A stretch of DNA of 64,000 nt from Limnephilus marmoratus. Lineage: Eukaryota; Arthropoda; Insecta; Trichoptera; Limnephilidae. The DNA lies in assembly GCA_917880885.1 (NCBI GenBank), contig OU862933.1:7611452-7675451 (forward strand). Reading direction: 5' to 3'. Both the position numbers and the translations under genes were made by a program. Below the pieces are notes generated by a model. The model was not told the origin of the DNA, ran no database searches, and saw only the letters and a list, made by a program, of their open reading frames with translations. This document shows positions 11,443 through 22,440 of the stretch, in pieces (positions within the stretch are counted from its first letter, which is position 1; each line of letters opens with the position of its first letter).

Positions 11443-11510
11443 TAGAGTATTATACTGCCCTGATGAAGCTACGGTTGTAGCGAAACCCGGTCGGCATAAA
11501 GTATAAAAAT
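11443..11510 (+). ncRNA. Hammerhead ribozyme-like motif, plus-strand copy
   Basis: The order is TATAC-TGCC (stem I, 5' side, 11451-11459), CTGATGA (11460-11466), stem II GCTAC/GTAGC with GGTT loop (11468-11481), GAAA (11482-11485), a minimal stem III (A11485-T11491 and C11486-G11490 closing a 3-nt loop), the cleavage-site C11492, then GGCA...GTATA (11493-11505) closing stem I with a 4-nt bulge. All invariant core bases of a type I hammerhead (CUGANGA, GAA, A15.1-U16.1, H17) are present. One extra A sits between CTGATGA and stem II. Activity is not shown by sequence. Confidence 0.6.
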
Positions 11511-11548
11511 AAAAGTGGTGTTTACGAAGTTATTGTTTTATTTTAAAT

Positions 11549-12150
11549 GATTTTTTTTATTTTTTTTATTAGTAATAGAAGGTACATAAATTACAAATAA
11601 ATTTTATACAGTAATTAATTACATAGTAGAATATTTGATGTACCCCCATAATTAAGCAAGGCTTGTGTGTATGGGGGGGTGTTATTGTATTGCTTTTTTA
11701 ATATCATTCAGTTTAAGTTTTCAGTATAATTTTTTAGGTGAGTTTTAAAACTTTTTATATTGGTATTCATGTTTCTAATTTTTTCTGGTAATGAATTAAA
11801 AAATTTTGCTCCGAGATATTTATGACTCAATTGTCCAATTTTTTTTTTACATTTTGGAGTGGGAAGTATTGATGTTTGTCTAAGACTTCTGTTATTTTTA
11901 AAGGGTGCAACTTGATTTTTAATATTATCTTTATAAATTTGTAATGTTGCATGATAAAAGTATAATGCACTTAATTTTCTGACCTTAAATTGTTTGAATA
12001 AAAGTTCTGACGAATATGAGTAGGGTTTTTTTTAAATTGTTTTTATTATTAGTTTTTGTGATATGTAAATTGTTTGTGTTTGATTTTTATATGTACCGCC
12101 CCATCCTATAATGCCGTATTGTATAATTGATTGACAGAAAGCGAAGTTAG
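11549..12150 (-). pseudogene. LINE 3'-end fragment (RT C-terminal domain)
   Basis: On the minus strand it reads FCQSIIQYGIIGWGG, followed by a long basic C-terminal segment (KKPYSYSSELLFKQFKVRKLSALYFYHA.., then HKYLGAKFFNSLPEKI) ending at a stop near 11710-11708. The ..QY.I..WGG..., FNSLP and SFK..L..YL-type pattern is the C-terminal RT connection of CR1/jockey-type LINEs. One in-frame stop (TI*KKP) is present. The 3' UTR ends in an A-rich tail at about 11575-11549. The catalytic RT motifs are missing, so this is a 5'-truncated, dead copy. Confidence 0.65.
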
Positions 12151-12935
12151 AAGCGAAGAATTATTCTATTAATTGCATACAAATAAAAATTGATGTACCT
12201 ATCTTAATCATCGACGTAGATAATTATTAATTAGTTTTATAAACACATTCTGTTATAAAACTCCAGTTAATTGTTGAATTTCCATTGCTAAAATCAATAT
12301 TATTAGAAGTAAAATACCTAGGTTTCTTTGGAATGCTCCATGATGACGTGCGTACAAATGAAATAAAACACCCGGCAGCTTCTGGTCCGAAACCAAAGAC
12401 CTTAGACAAAATAGGTAAATACGATTAATGTGTTGACTGTCTTCTTAATTAAGAACTTCATAAATAAAATTTTGAAAATACCTTTCTTGCATTTTTAGCT
12501 AATGCACTTAAATAAGTTGACAAAAGGTTATTTATTGATTAGGAATCTATTACAGGTTTAAGGTCAAAATTAAACTAAAAACATTTAATAATCGTGGATA
12601 AGTGCCTTTAGTGATTTATTAAACGGACCTTAAACACCTGTATAACTACTAGAGTACTGTTATCAAAGCTTTAAGCCAGAATAGTGTTTATTAGAAATGA
12701 AGGAAGTATCTAGTATAACGTGGGCATTTTAATCCCATCGCGTAAATAAATATTTAAAGTGAAAGATAGGGAAATATTTTTATTACATTAATATAATCGT
12801 GATTAATATAAACAATCAATTATAATGTACCTACATTAAAATAATCCTTTGCTTATAAACAAACAAAGGTGTTGTGCGTGTCATGATAATAATAAATCTA
12901 GGAATAGAACGTGTTAGAAATATATAGGTAATCTT
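12151..12935. other. AT-rich stretch, nothing recognised
   Basis: A 60-codon minus frame at 12409-12227 shows no recognisable domain. I see no further structure. Confidence 0.35.
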
Positions 12936-13337
12936 GGTGACCCGATAGTTGATCCCCTGACAGTTGGCCCCCCGAAATTATAATTATTTTTAAATTATAT
13001 CTTTTGGTGCGTTATTTACATATTTCAAAGTAAAATCAACTAAAAAATAATAAGTTGGCATGGATATCAAGCGAATTTATTTAGAGTGTTGATTTTTTGT
13101 ACTTATAATATAAAGTATAAAGACAAGTAGTAGATTGTAGACTGGTACTCACAGTACGTAGACAAATAGTTTTTTCTTGAAGCATGATGAAAATATGTTT
13201 AAGCTTTTGTTATTATTATCAACACTTAGTTATATTTTGTTTAAGTAGATTATTTCGCATTTTTTCTGAACCTACTGCATATTGTATATAAAGTTGGAGG
13301 GGGGGGCAACTGTCAGGGGATCAACTGTCATGGAACC
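12936..13337. mobile_element. MITE with 'gttgatcccctgacagttg' termini
   Basis: Left end GGTGACCCGATAGTTGATCC... and right end (reverse complement) GGTTCCATGACAGTTGATCC... share a ~27-bp subterminal block that itself contains a repeated GACAGTTG motif. The ~400-bp interior is non-coding. The same termini bound a larger copy at 46362-47262, and a degenerate half-copy lies at about 27460-27540. I cannot assign a superfamily because the target duplication is unclear. Confidence 0.65.
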
Positions 13338-13564
13338 GATAATCATAATCAGTGGCGGCTTGTGGAGGATTATGCTAAGGTACTTTTAAGAATCTGGAAG
13401 TACGCCTTAAGTATTGGAATTGTTTTTTTTTTTTTATTTCTGCATTTTTATTTGTCTTTTTTTATTCTTTTTAATCTTCACCCACCTACATTGTCATCAA
13501 GAACTCCAAGTAAAAATATTATTTTATTCATTCAAATATAATTTTATCAATTAATTCATTTTAC

Positions 13565-13903
13565 AATTTGGGAGGCGGGAATGGGTACCGCCGCCCCGGG
13601 AACCTTTATTGGATAACCAACACCTCTGCCATAGGTCACCCCAAGTGGTTCGCTACGTTTGGTGATTTAGCAGGGGTGCCCGGGTTCATGGGGTGAGGTT
13701 TGTCTAGGTCTTGGAGGCGGATGACCAAGACACACTGAACCCCAGATTCCTACCCACCCCTTAAACCCTTTTCCTTCCCAGAACTCTCCTCTCCTTCCTT
13801 TCCTTAAAAAAACCCTCCACACAGCATCCCCAAAGATGACATAGGCCCTGAGGGAAAATGTTTTCCTCAGGGCCTCCTGTGTGGAGCTCATGTAAAAAAA
13901 AAA
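13565..13903 (+). mobile_element. SINE-like family, copy B (short form, poly(A))
   Basis: Starts AATTTGGGAGGCGGGAA, passes the head motif 'ggataaccaacacctctgcc', and ends in a tail 'cctcctgtgtggagctcatg' plus poly(A). The tail is that of the jockey-like LINE at 62160-62507. Compared with copy E it lacks about 150 bp in the middle, a deletion shared with copy H, so a short subfamily exists. No coding potential. Confidence 0.75.
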
Positions 13904-14261
13904 TAATATCTATTTAACGGAATACGAAAATACGGAATCACCAAGACCATCCTAAAACAAATCTTTCAGGATATGCCTACCGCAAACTAACATTAAACAT
14001 AGACGAAATTTGGATATTAACTACCAACATTTTAAGTAACAAAAATGCATTACTCAAGCAAACTGGACATTATATGGCATGGTTTAAAAAAATTATATTT
14101 TGCTTTCATAAGAAACATAGACAGGTGAACCAGACGAACTAAAATATTTCAAAACATTAATTTTATTTTGTCCAACGATAGAGATAAAACTTTGTGATTC
14201 TTTTGTGAATTTACTCTTATAAATCTTTCCCAGTATTGGACATTTAAAAATATATGTATAT

Positions 14262-14950
14262 TGTTACGATATACGAAATGCCCCCTCTCTAGTTGGAGCG
14301 CACGCCACTGCGCAGACTACAGTTTCGCTCCCTCGCCGCAAGTGCGCCGCGCGCTAACGGCGGCGGAACGCGAGCAACGGCCGGCAGAAGCCGCCATTCT
14401 TCCCCCGAGCGCGTTTAGAGCGCACGTGTAACGAGAACCGTTCCGCACTGTTCCGGAACATTCCACGAAGCCGCCATGGCGGTTGTGTTCGTGCATAGTG
14501 ACTTGCCGAAATGCCAAGCACGGTTAAATTCCTTTCACCACACCGATCTCCAAGCCGCCTGCTGTTGTGAGTACCCTGAGCCATTTAACCCCCTTTATTG
14601 CGTGTGTTCCTTGTAAATTCAACGCGAAGATAAATGATCGCCCCAGAGAGATTTTAGGGCCAAATTCACCCGAATTAGGTAGGATTATTGAAGCTACCCT
14701 GTTCTAACTGTGCCTGTATTATGTACCATTGTTGTTTATGAAAGGATTCTACCCAATACACCTGATATTTACCGTAGCCACCTTGTTTCACTGTCTCCCC
14801 CAGCCCGTAGGATTTGAGCTTATCTCAGGGATGCCACACAAACACCTCAGAGAACCTACCACCCTGGTGAGGATAGTCTCCCCCGCTCTGCTGACCATTC
14901 TGAGCTAGTTTGTCGGAGAAGGTAGGCACCACAGGTAGGTGTATCTAACA
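14262..14950 (+). mobile_element. Probable solo LTR (Gypsy-type by its target site)
   Basis: The unit begins TGTTACGATA and ends GTATCTAACA, giving TGTTA...TAACA inverted tips of an LTR, and is bounded by ATAT on both sides (14258-14261 and 14951-14954). A 4-bp ATAT duplication suits insect Gypsy elements that target TATA/ATAT-like sites, though the AT-repeat flank on the right weakens this evidence. The first 300 bp is GC-rich, unlike its surroundings. No internal region or second LTR is seen, consistent with LTR-LTR recombination. Small open frames inside are not convincing genes. Confidence 0.65.
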
Positions 14951-14953
14951 ATA

Positions 14954-14954
<1 letters not shown>

Positions 14955-14986
<32 letters not shown>

Positions 14987-17474
14987 TTGATACACCGTTA
15001 TCAGGCCTTGGAATGAGAATTTGTTCGTGGAAGGTTTCATTTATCTAAAACGTGGTGCTGTTTTATTTATGGGCGTTTTTTATAATTCGATTGATGACGT
15101 AATTTTTTCGGAAAAAATCGCTCACTATTTCCATGACTTCGCGGCTCGTGCCAAGAGGCGTACCGGCAGACCAGCTTTTTTAAGGTTTCCTAAATGTCCA
15201 TTATCACTACAAAGTAGTTTCATCCGTGTAGTCGATGATGTAGGGTTTACCCATCTCGTCTCCCAGTCTATAATGGATCAAACCTCGTAGTTGAAGTTAT
15301 TTGCAATAAAAATGACCGCGTGTGCTGTGCTCAATTCAAAATTATATCAGTTTTTTTAATTCTTTTTTAGTATTCAGGATGCCATCGAAAAAAACAATCA
15401 CTTCAATTAGTCTGCTTATCGGATTTTTCTTCTTCTAATTATTCTGTTTAATAATGTATTTGTTTAATTAAAGTATTTTATGAATTTCATATCCAAATTA
15501 TTATTATTTTAAATAAAACCTAGCATATGAATGCAGCTGACACAAAAAAAATAAGTAGGTAGGTACCATAGAAAGTTGAACCACAACTCGAACAACTTTT
15601 GCAGTTTATACTACTTGCTCACAGTAAGGTATGACTCACTGGTCCCTCTCTTTTTGTTCTTTTTTTAAAAGCTTACACCCCAAAGGTGTGTTCTAGCATC
15701 AGTTGATTTTAAGGTTGTAAGTGTAATCTTAGGGAAACATATAAAAATTTTGTGGTAAAAAGAAAAACCTGTCTACATTATCTATTATATACATCACATA
15801 ATAATAATAATATAAGAAATTCGCTAAACACTCACAGCCTTACTAAAAAACCCAGTGAAAATTTTATTCAATTGACGAACGGCCGCGGATGTGAAAACAT
15901 TACTAATTAAAAATTGTTCATGAAAAAAAAAACACCATGGTTTACACAGCCTGAGAGGGTAGTTTATCTCTGTTTTATTAATGATGTCTGAACGAAATTT
16001 GGAATTTTCCAAAGTAATAATAATAATAATAATATTTATTTCGCTAAAAATTATACAATGAAACATATGTGGAAACTTTGACTAGCCAACTAGGAATGGA
16101 TCCTGTTTTAGGCCAGTCAAATTGACAAATTTAGTTCATATCATAATTTCATATTACATTGATTAATTATATAAACATATTATTTATTGAATGAAACAAG
16201 TGTTACGATTGAATTCCTCGTAGAAGCTTTAGTTAATAACTACAATTTTGAACTCATAAAAAAAAGAATAAGCGAAGAGAAAAAAAACAATGTCTTAAAG
16301 TACAGATTTAGTATCGAATGCTTGTTTAACAATAGATAAATGATTGGACATGTAAATCGCTTGCAAAAACTGAGAAGCGAGACAATCGATGACAAAATCC
16401 ATATTATAATTAACGTGGATGTTTAAACATGATCATGAATTTCATGAAGTATTTTGAATGTTCTATATATTTCTTATTTTTGAAGGTGTCGTAAAAACAA
16501 ATACCATTTATGAAAACTAGATAAAATTAGCTTTGAGATTTGTGTATTTAAAATACACTATCTTTAAAAAACTGCCATATTTTAAGATTCAAACGCGGAA
16601 AATAATTGAAAAAAATTTCTTACTCAAACATTTTTTACGAAAACGTAAAGAAATTTATAAAAAAACCAAATTTAAAAAATACAGTCCTTTTATACAATGA
16701 ATTTGGAACGAAACCGTCACCTCACTTTTTCCTCGTGCATACAATAAAAAAAATAATAAAAAATTTCAAAGTTTTTTTTATTGCCAAAATAATAACCTAA
16801 AAACAATACTGACTTTTATAACAGATTTCTTGGATCTCTAAAGACTTTTATTTCTTTGATACGTTTAGGAACACATGTATTAGATATTAATATTTAAAAA
16901 AAACACCACTTTTATGAAATTCTCACAAAATAAAATCCTTTAAATGTTAATTTGAATTTTCACGTATCATATAAAATACTTGACATTTCAATTTTCAAAA
17001 CACGATATTGTTATTATAACTTGACTAAAGCTTATGAAAAACCACAAAAAACACGATAAATATATTAATTATGTGAATATCAGAGTGAATTAGTCAAATT
17101 TATAGAAATTACAGTCATATTTAAGTGATATTACACACACATCCGCGGAGCGACTTTTTTTTCGCGTTTTCCGCCGCCACCTAGCGGTTCTGTAGGAAAA
17201 CAAACAATTTATTATGTACACTATAAAAATTACATTGTTGCCAGATTTAAAATACATTTTAAGAACAAATCTTATTAGTAATGTTATCGTGTTTTAGTGT
17301 ATGTTTGTTTTATTCATGTTGCTGCAGCAACACAGGTTATCGGCCGTGCTGTGGTTTTTTTTTAGTAAGGCTGTCAAAATATAAAATGTCATTTTTTTGT
17401 GGAGATGTAAAATTACTATTATTTTGAAAATCCCACGATTGTGATTACATAGGTGCATATTACAATTTGAAACA
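14955..17474. other. AT-rich stretch without supported gene
   Basis: It opens with an (AT)n run (14951-14976). An 89-codon plus frame at 15021-15290 shows no domain I recognise. Short (AAT)n runs occur near 15800 and 16015. I see no further supported element. Confidence 0.35.
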
Positions 17475-17478
17475 TTAG

Positions 17479-17971
17479 AGCCTCGATGACATTGAGCGAG
17501 TTTACAAGTTACTAGCCGGTGAATTCACTATCTGCTAGTAAATTCGCTCAGTGCAATCGTAGTACTAGCTAACTAGCAGATTGTAAACAACCTACAAAAA
17601 AGTTGAAAGGGGGTCAATTTGCTCGCTACTCGCTAGCGTGTATGGCGGATGGCAAGATGGCGGCCCTCGAACAGCTGATTTCGTAACTGTCAAACTACTG
17701 CTTGATCTGGATTATTCGTTGTACAATCTGTTAAGTAACCGGCAAATAGCTACTAGCGGTGAGCTAACTGCGAATATATCAGTTTTCTACGAAATGTCGA
17801 CAGAATTAGTTCGCGTGTGAGTCATTATTTTAGCTCAGCTTTTCGCTAGCTAGTTCGCTACTGAGCGAGTGGAACGTTTTATGTGTCATCATCACAATCG
17901 CACTCGCCGATTTGCCCGCGTTTAAACTTACCGGCTAGTAGCTTGTAAACTCGCTCAATGTAATCGAGGCT
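17479..17971. mobile_element. MITE with ~40-bp TIRs and TTAG flanks
   Basis: The tips AGCCTCGATGACATTGAGCG and (reverse complement of the right end) AGCCTCGATTACATTGAGCG begin TIRs of about 40 bp. TTAG is present on both sides (17475-17478, 17972-17975); it could also be read as a 3-bp TTA duplication of PIF/Harbinger type. The interior repeats short pieces of the TIR (ctagcgg, gctcgc). Non-coding. Confidence 0.75.
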
Positions 17972-17975
17972 TTAG

Positions 17976-18985
17976 TAATTAATATATACGTTAATATAAT
18001 TTATTTTACATAAATTGTCATTATTTTTAAAATGCCTCAAAATTATTCAAAGTTTAATTTCACTTTACAAGAATTTTTCAAGTTTCTTACTTCTCGCACC
18101 TACGGATTCCGATAAATCCAGAATCCCGATGGAACCCGATGGATCCCGAGCTTAAGTATGTTTTCTTTTAGTAGCTACATGCGTTTGCGACGTAGGATCA
18201 AATGAATGTATGAGGTGATTCCTAACCGATGGTATATTCGTTTTGCTTTTTTATGAATGCCCAAGTGATTGCCGATTACTATGATTGCCCAAGTGATGGC
18301 ACGGGGGAATATATTATGTTCTTAGTGATGCAGCTCTGACTTGCACACAAAACAGTTATTACTATTTGCTATATTATTATCATTATAGGAATGGAGTGAT
18401 GCCGTCAAAAGGGTAATCGAATGCAATATAGTCATAAGATTTGATACGTGTGTTTTCCCTTTTGACCGATTAATTTAATTATTTATTTGCAAGTTGATAG
18501 CGGCTTAGATTATAAAGTTCAGGACGTAGCTTATGAAGTTCTGATTTGTGATATTTGCATTAATTGATATTTTTACAACTTTTATTAATACCAGTTTTTA
18601 TGGTACGTACAGTAGCGAAGTTTGAAAGAAAAGTCAATCACCAGTAGACTTAGCACGAGCAGGCAACGAGTAATCTCTCGGGGGTAACGCCTCGTGAAGG
18701 GAGCCAAAGACCTTGCCTTGCTCCGGGTTTATTTCAGGTTTGCGAGACATCAAAGTCTTCACACTGTGCATAATAAATAATTTCACAATGATCGACGGAG
18801 GAGGAACAAGATAACTCCGTTAATGAAATAAAATTTTTTTTTTTTAAATATAATAATTTTGTTTCGTTAATAATATTCACGTACTGAGATAACAATGCTC
18901 AATGAAAAATAATATTCATCATATTATATACCGTATTAAAATATATAAACATAGACACCATATTATGGCCAACATATCTAAAATC
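17976..18985. other. Intergenic DNA, nothing recognised
   Basis: A GC-richer island at 18640-18800 has no tRNA, 5S or coding signature that I can see. The rest is AT-rich. Confidence 0.35.
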
Positions 18986-19117
18986 TAATTAAATGAAGAC
19001 AATATTAGCGAAACTCAATCGAAATCTGGAGACAGAAAAATCAGAAAAGATATCTTTTCTGATTTTTCTGTCTCCAGATTTCGATTGAGTTTCGCTAATA
19101 TTGTCTTCATTTAATTA
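18986..19117. repeat. Perfect 132-bp palindrome with no spacer
   Basis: Two 66-bp arms are exact reverse complements and meet at GAT|ATC (19051/19052). I checked the arms base by base. The arms do not resemble other elements in the window. Either a recent fold-back duplication or an assembly artefact would explain it. Confidence 0.92.
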
Positions 19118-20419
19118 AATATTGTAATTTGAGATTTTACTCATAAAGTTTAAAAAATTAATAATAAATATCTAAAATCAACATATCTTTGAAAACTGAT
19201 ATAAAGTCATTAAAAGCGATGATACAAAACTTATTAACCTCTTTTACCTAGTTTTTTCATCACTCTTCATGACTTTCCATCACATTCAAAAGTGTGTTGA
19301 TTTGTCACTGTTTTGAGTTGTCCAGTTATCCGAAATTATTATATAACTATATTGACGTTTATAATTCCATTTCACGTGTTTTAAGTGCTGGTGGAAATCT
19401 CTGTGGTGTCGCGAAACTGCGACTCCACTGTTAGTTGGCGGTAAATGCTGCAGAGCAAAGCCCACGCAGCCCTCGAAGGACCAGTCCCGAAACTACGTGA
19501 AAACGCTAAGTTATACGGGACGATTAAATAGCATACACTCGCAAAACCTGATGGATAGTCAGTCGATAGTTCAAATCTGGGCTTTTGGAAAATTAGATAA
19601 GCCCAGACTGGAATAAGGAAAATAGGACTCACCGTTGCAGATGGGGCCCCGCTGATCTCCAGTTTGGTGTACACTTTTCACTGTTTAATTTTAAAAATCG
19701 CAATATTCTTACAGTAAGAGGTTACGACACATGCGCCCTGTCTGAGATGTAATTTTGTTCTGAGCAGGAAAGCACACTGTCACCTCTTCAAAGTTGAGTA
19801 TTTCTTGCAACAATTTTTATAGGGACATTTGGGAAGGAAAGATTAGGTAGGTGGGATAAATTCAGGATTTTGACATATCTACCCACCAAGTCTGCGAATG
19901 CAATACCCAATCAATCCCATATAAAGATGCGCAAACACTCTGCTTGTGTAATTTCGTCCTTGCATAATTCCGTTTGTGTGTAATTCTTGCAGTATAATAT
20001 TGGTGGACACGCGAAAATCACGCCTGTGTAATTTCGGTGACCGGAAAATTCAACAATGTGCAACTTCATCACTCCTTCGAAAAGTCATTAAAAGTGACGA
20101 AAAAGAGAACAAATAGATTACATTAGCTTATGTTAAGGGCTATTTAAAAAAAAGTCATCACTTTTAATGAACTTTCGACATTGCGAATTCAATTATTCAT
20201 GTCATAATTTTTGTTGCAAAGATGCAATGGCAGGTAACTAAAGCAGAATACTCGTCTGATATGTGATACCGTAAAGATCTCTTAAATGGTGAGCTCTGGC
20301 GTTATTTTATTTGCGCAGCTTTTCCGTGTGTAAATTGGATGACAACTGTTTAGCATCATGCTGATATTTTAGATTGAATATATGTGCAGCTGGCAAAAGA
20401 TTCTGTCGAACGGCTAAGA
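19118..20419. other. Intergenic DNA, nothing recognised
   Basis: A 97-codon minus frame at 19674-19381 has no recognisable domain. No other structure is supported. Confidence 0.35.
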
Positions 20420-20447
20420 CAAGTACAAATAAATTTATTTGTACTTG
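20420..20447. repeat. 28-bp perfect palindrome
   Basis: CAAGTACAAATAAA followed directly by its reverse complement. It lies about 95 bp upstream of the tRNA-Glu gene; no functional link is shown. Confidence 0.8.
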
Positions 20448-20542
20448 AACAATTAATTCGAGAGATTACTTGCTAATTCGAGAGAAGTGCTCCATGCGTA
20501 TTTTATTTTGGTTGAAGTGAAAATGTAGCATGGTATTCATCC

Positions 20543-20614
20543 TCCCGTATGGTCTAGTGGCTAGGATAGCTGGCTTTCACCCAGCAGGCTCGGGTTCGAT
20601 TCCCGGTACGGGAA
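20543..20614 (+). tRNA. tRNA-Glu (anticodon TTC)
   Basis: A complete cloverleaf can be drawn: acceptor TCCCGTA/TACGGGA with discriminator A20614, D-arm containing GGTCTAGTGGCTAGGAT, and anticodon stem GCTGG/CCAGC enclosing loop CTTTCAC with anticodon TTC at 20576-20578. The T-arm is CTCGGGTTCGATTCCCGG-like. The internal A box (within TGGTCTAGTGG) and B box (GGTTCGATTCC) are intact. A T8 run at 20630-20637, 15 bases downstream, fits a Pol III terminator. It has no SINE body or poly(A) behind it, so it is most likely a genuine gene supplying tRNA that reads GAA/GAG codons. Confidence 0.95.
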
Positions 20615-20629
20615 ATACTATAACAGTAC

Positions 20630-20637
20630 TTTTTTTT
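20630..20637 (+). terminator. Pol III T-run terminator of tRNA-Glu
   Basis: Eight consecutive T residues begin 15 bases after the mature tRNA 3' end. Confidence 0.75.
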
Positions 20638-21225
20638 CTTTTCACACTATCTCCTACTTTTTTGTCAATGTTTAAAATTTTTCAACAGTTAAATCTAAAA
20701 ACTTTTTAAAAATAGTAGAATTTTTTTTATAACTTAAGAAGGGTAGATATTGTACACATCTAACTAACCGTTATAGAAAGCTGATAAATCGCCACCTTCG
20801 ATATATTAACTATAGATTAGCCCTCCCATACCCAATTCCAATCCCAAAGTGACACCACCTACGAGAAATTTCATAATACAACTACCCATCGAATTCCCTT
20901 GCATCTCTTGCGTGACGTAGTTGTTTTACTAGGAAGAAATTAAACATTTTTTTATCAAATGTTACTTTTCTCGATACGCTGCACAATGGGGTGGATGACC
21001 CCGAAAGTTGGCATCAAATCAGTGGTTGCAATTGCATCGAACCTTTTTCGATTTTTAGTTTCGTATAGACATGTTAATAAAAATAAGTGAAAAAAAATTT
21101 TCGAAAGGTCACATATATTTAGTACAAAAATATAAAATTGAAAATATGTGATACATTAAATTAGTCATAATGCTCACTTCATTTCGCAAGCTATTTATTG
21201 ACAGTTATTCACAGAATAGATCGTC

Positions 21226-21480
21226 TTAATTGTCTTGTGACAATATACTATCGTCATCACTACTTTGTTCAACTACCGAATAATGGACTATAGTCGTATT
21301 AGGGACTGATATCTTTAGCATTTGCAGTACATCTTTTGGAATTGTTTTCACTGTCCTTTTGTTTATTTTTCGAGTTTTAGATCGCAATATCATAGTTTTT
21401 TTGATGTTTGTACGCTCAGATGACATAATATCAAACGACAGCATGGGTCGACCTCTTTTTGTTTTTATTATTTTTGGTAA
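21226..21480 (-). pseudogene. Fragment resembling a KRGRPxxSFxxxSERxxxxK transposon-associated protein
   Basis: On the minus strand the frame reads KTKRGRPMLSFDIMSSERTN, then a basic stretch, and ends HYSVVEQSSDDDSILSQDN and a stop. I associate the GRP.L.F...SERSKRRKT pattern with N-terminal pieces of uncharacterised transposon-linked proteins in arthropods, but cannot name a family. It is 72-85 codons long, has no catalytic domain, and no neighbouring gene. It could also be fortuitous. Confidence 0.35.
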
Positions 21481-21647
21481 AGATTTGCAATTCTTAGATT
21501 AAATAGTTCTTTCAAGCCATTATTTATTATTAAAGCCTATACTTTCAAGTCATTATTTATTATTGTTTCTGCGACACTTCAACCATCTGATTTTCAATTT
21601 ACAACAGAAAACAACTACTTTATTAAAAAAAGTTCTTTTTGATTCAG

Positions 21648-22440
21648 GTGACAATGTGTATCTAAGAGATATTTTTTCAGGAATTTTACTTTATCATCAA
21701 ATTTCTTAACGCTAGAGATTCATGTGATAATGTGTATCTAAGAGATATTTTTTCAGGAATTTTACTTTATCATCAAATTTCTTAACGCTAGAGTTCTTTA
21801 TAATTATATATAACTCGAATCTCGTACGAATCACTTCAGAAATTGCATCTAAAACAAAACACACTGATTATAAGACTAGAACCGTTTTTCATGAAAACTG
21901 ATAGTCCTCGCTTTCAGGTTCAATAATTAATAAAATAGTGTACAAAAGCAACTTTTTACAATTTATTCTAGTAGCTAAGATACTAAAGTATACAAAAAAT
22001 TATAATGTGACGGAATCTAGTGGAACTTTTACAAATTGCCTTCGACATTTAATATATTCACAAAAAAATATTTCAGACGAGATATTTTTTCAAGAATTTT
22101 ACTTTATCGTCAAATTTCTTAATGCCAGAGTTCTTTATATGATTATATGTGTTACATATGATTATATGTATCTCGAACTTTGTACGAAACACTTCAGAAA
22201 TTGCATCTAAAACAAAACACATTGATTATAAGACTAGAACCGTTTTTCATGAAAACTGATAGTCCTCATTTTCAAGTTTTGTAATTAATAAAATGGTGCA
22301 TAAAAGCAACTTCTTACAATTTAATCTAGTAGATAAGATACTAAAGTATACAAAAAAAATTAAAATACGACGGAATCTAGTGGAACTTTTAACTATTTGC
22401 CTCGATATTTAATATATTCACAAAAAAATATTTCATATAA
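21648..22440. repeat. Nested tandem duplication (73 bp and ~370 bp)
   Basis: The segment around 'aagagatattttttcaggaa' is duplicated in direct tandem at 21648-21720 and 21721-21793. The larger unit continuing through 'gaaattgcatctaaaacaaa' and 'agactagaaccgtttttcat' is repeated again at about 22076-22440 with 85-90% identity by eye. Coding potential is poor. Confidence 0.85.

Larger units (their letters stand above)
11188..11548. mobile_element. Inverted-repeat element with hammerhead-like motifs in both arms
   Basis: Arms of 115 bp (11188-11302 and 11434-11548) match with one difference seen, around a 131-bp centre. Each arm carries a hammerhead-type core (separate entries). Such motifs in terminal repeats are known from Penelope-like retroelements, and a Penelope-type RT remnant lies at 59640-60480. 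No protein domain is recognisable in the centre. The right arm ends exactly where the tail of a minus-strand LINE fragment starts. Confidence 0.7.

Noticed and set aside
13351..13375. hAT-like tip CAGTGGCGGCTTGTGG
   Set aside because: No matching opposite end or 8-bp duplication was found, so I do not call an element.
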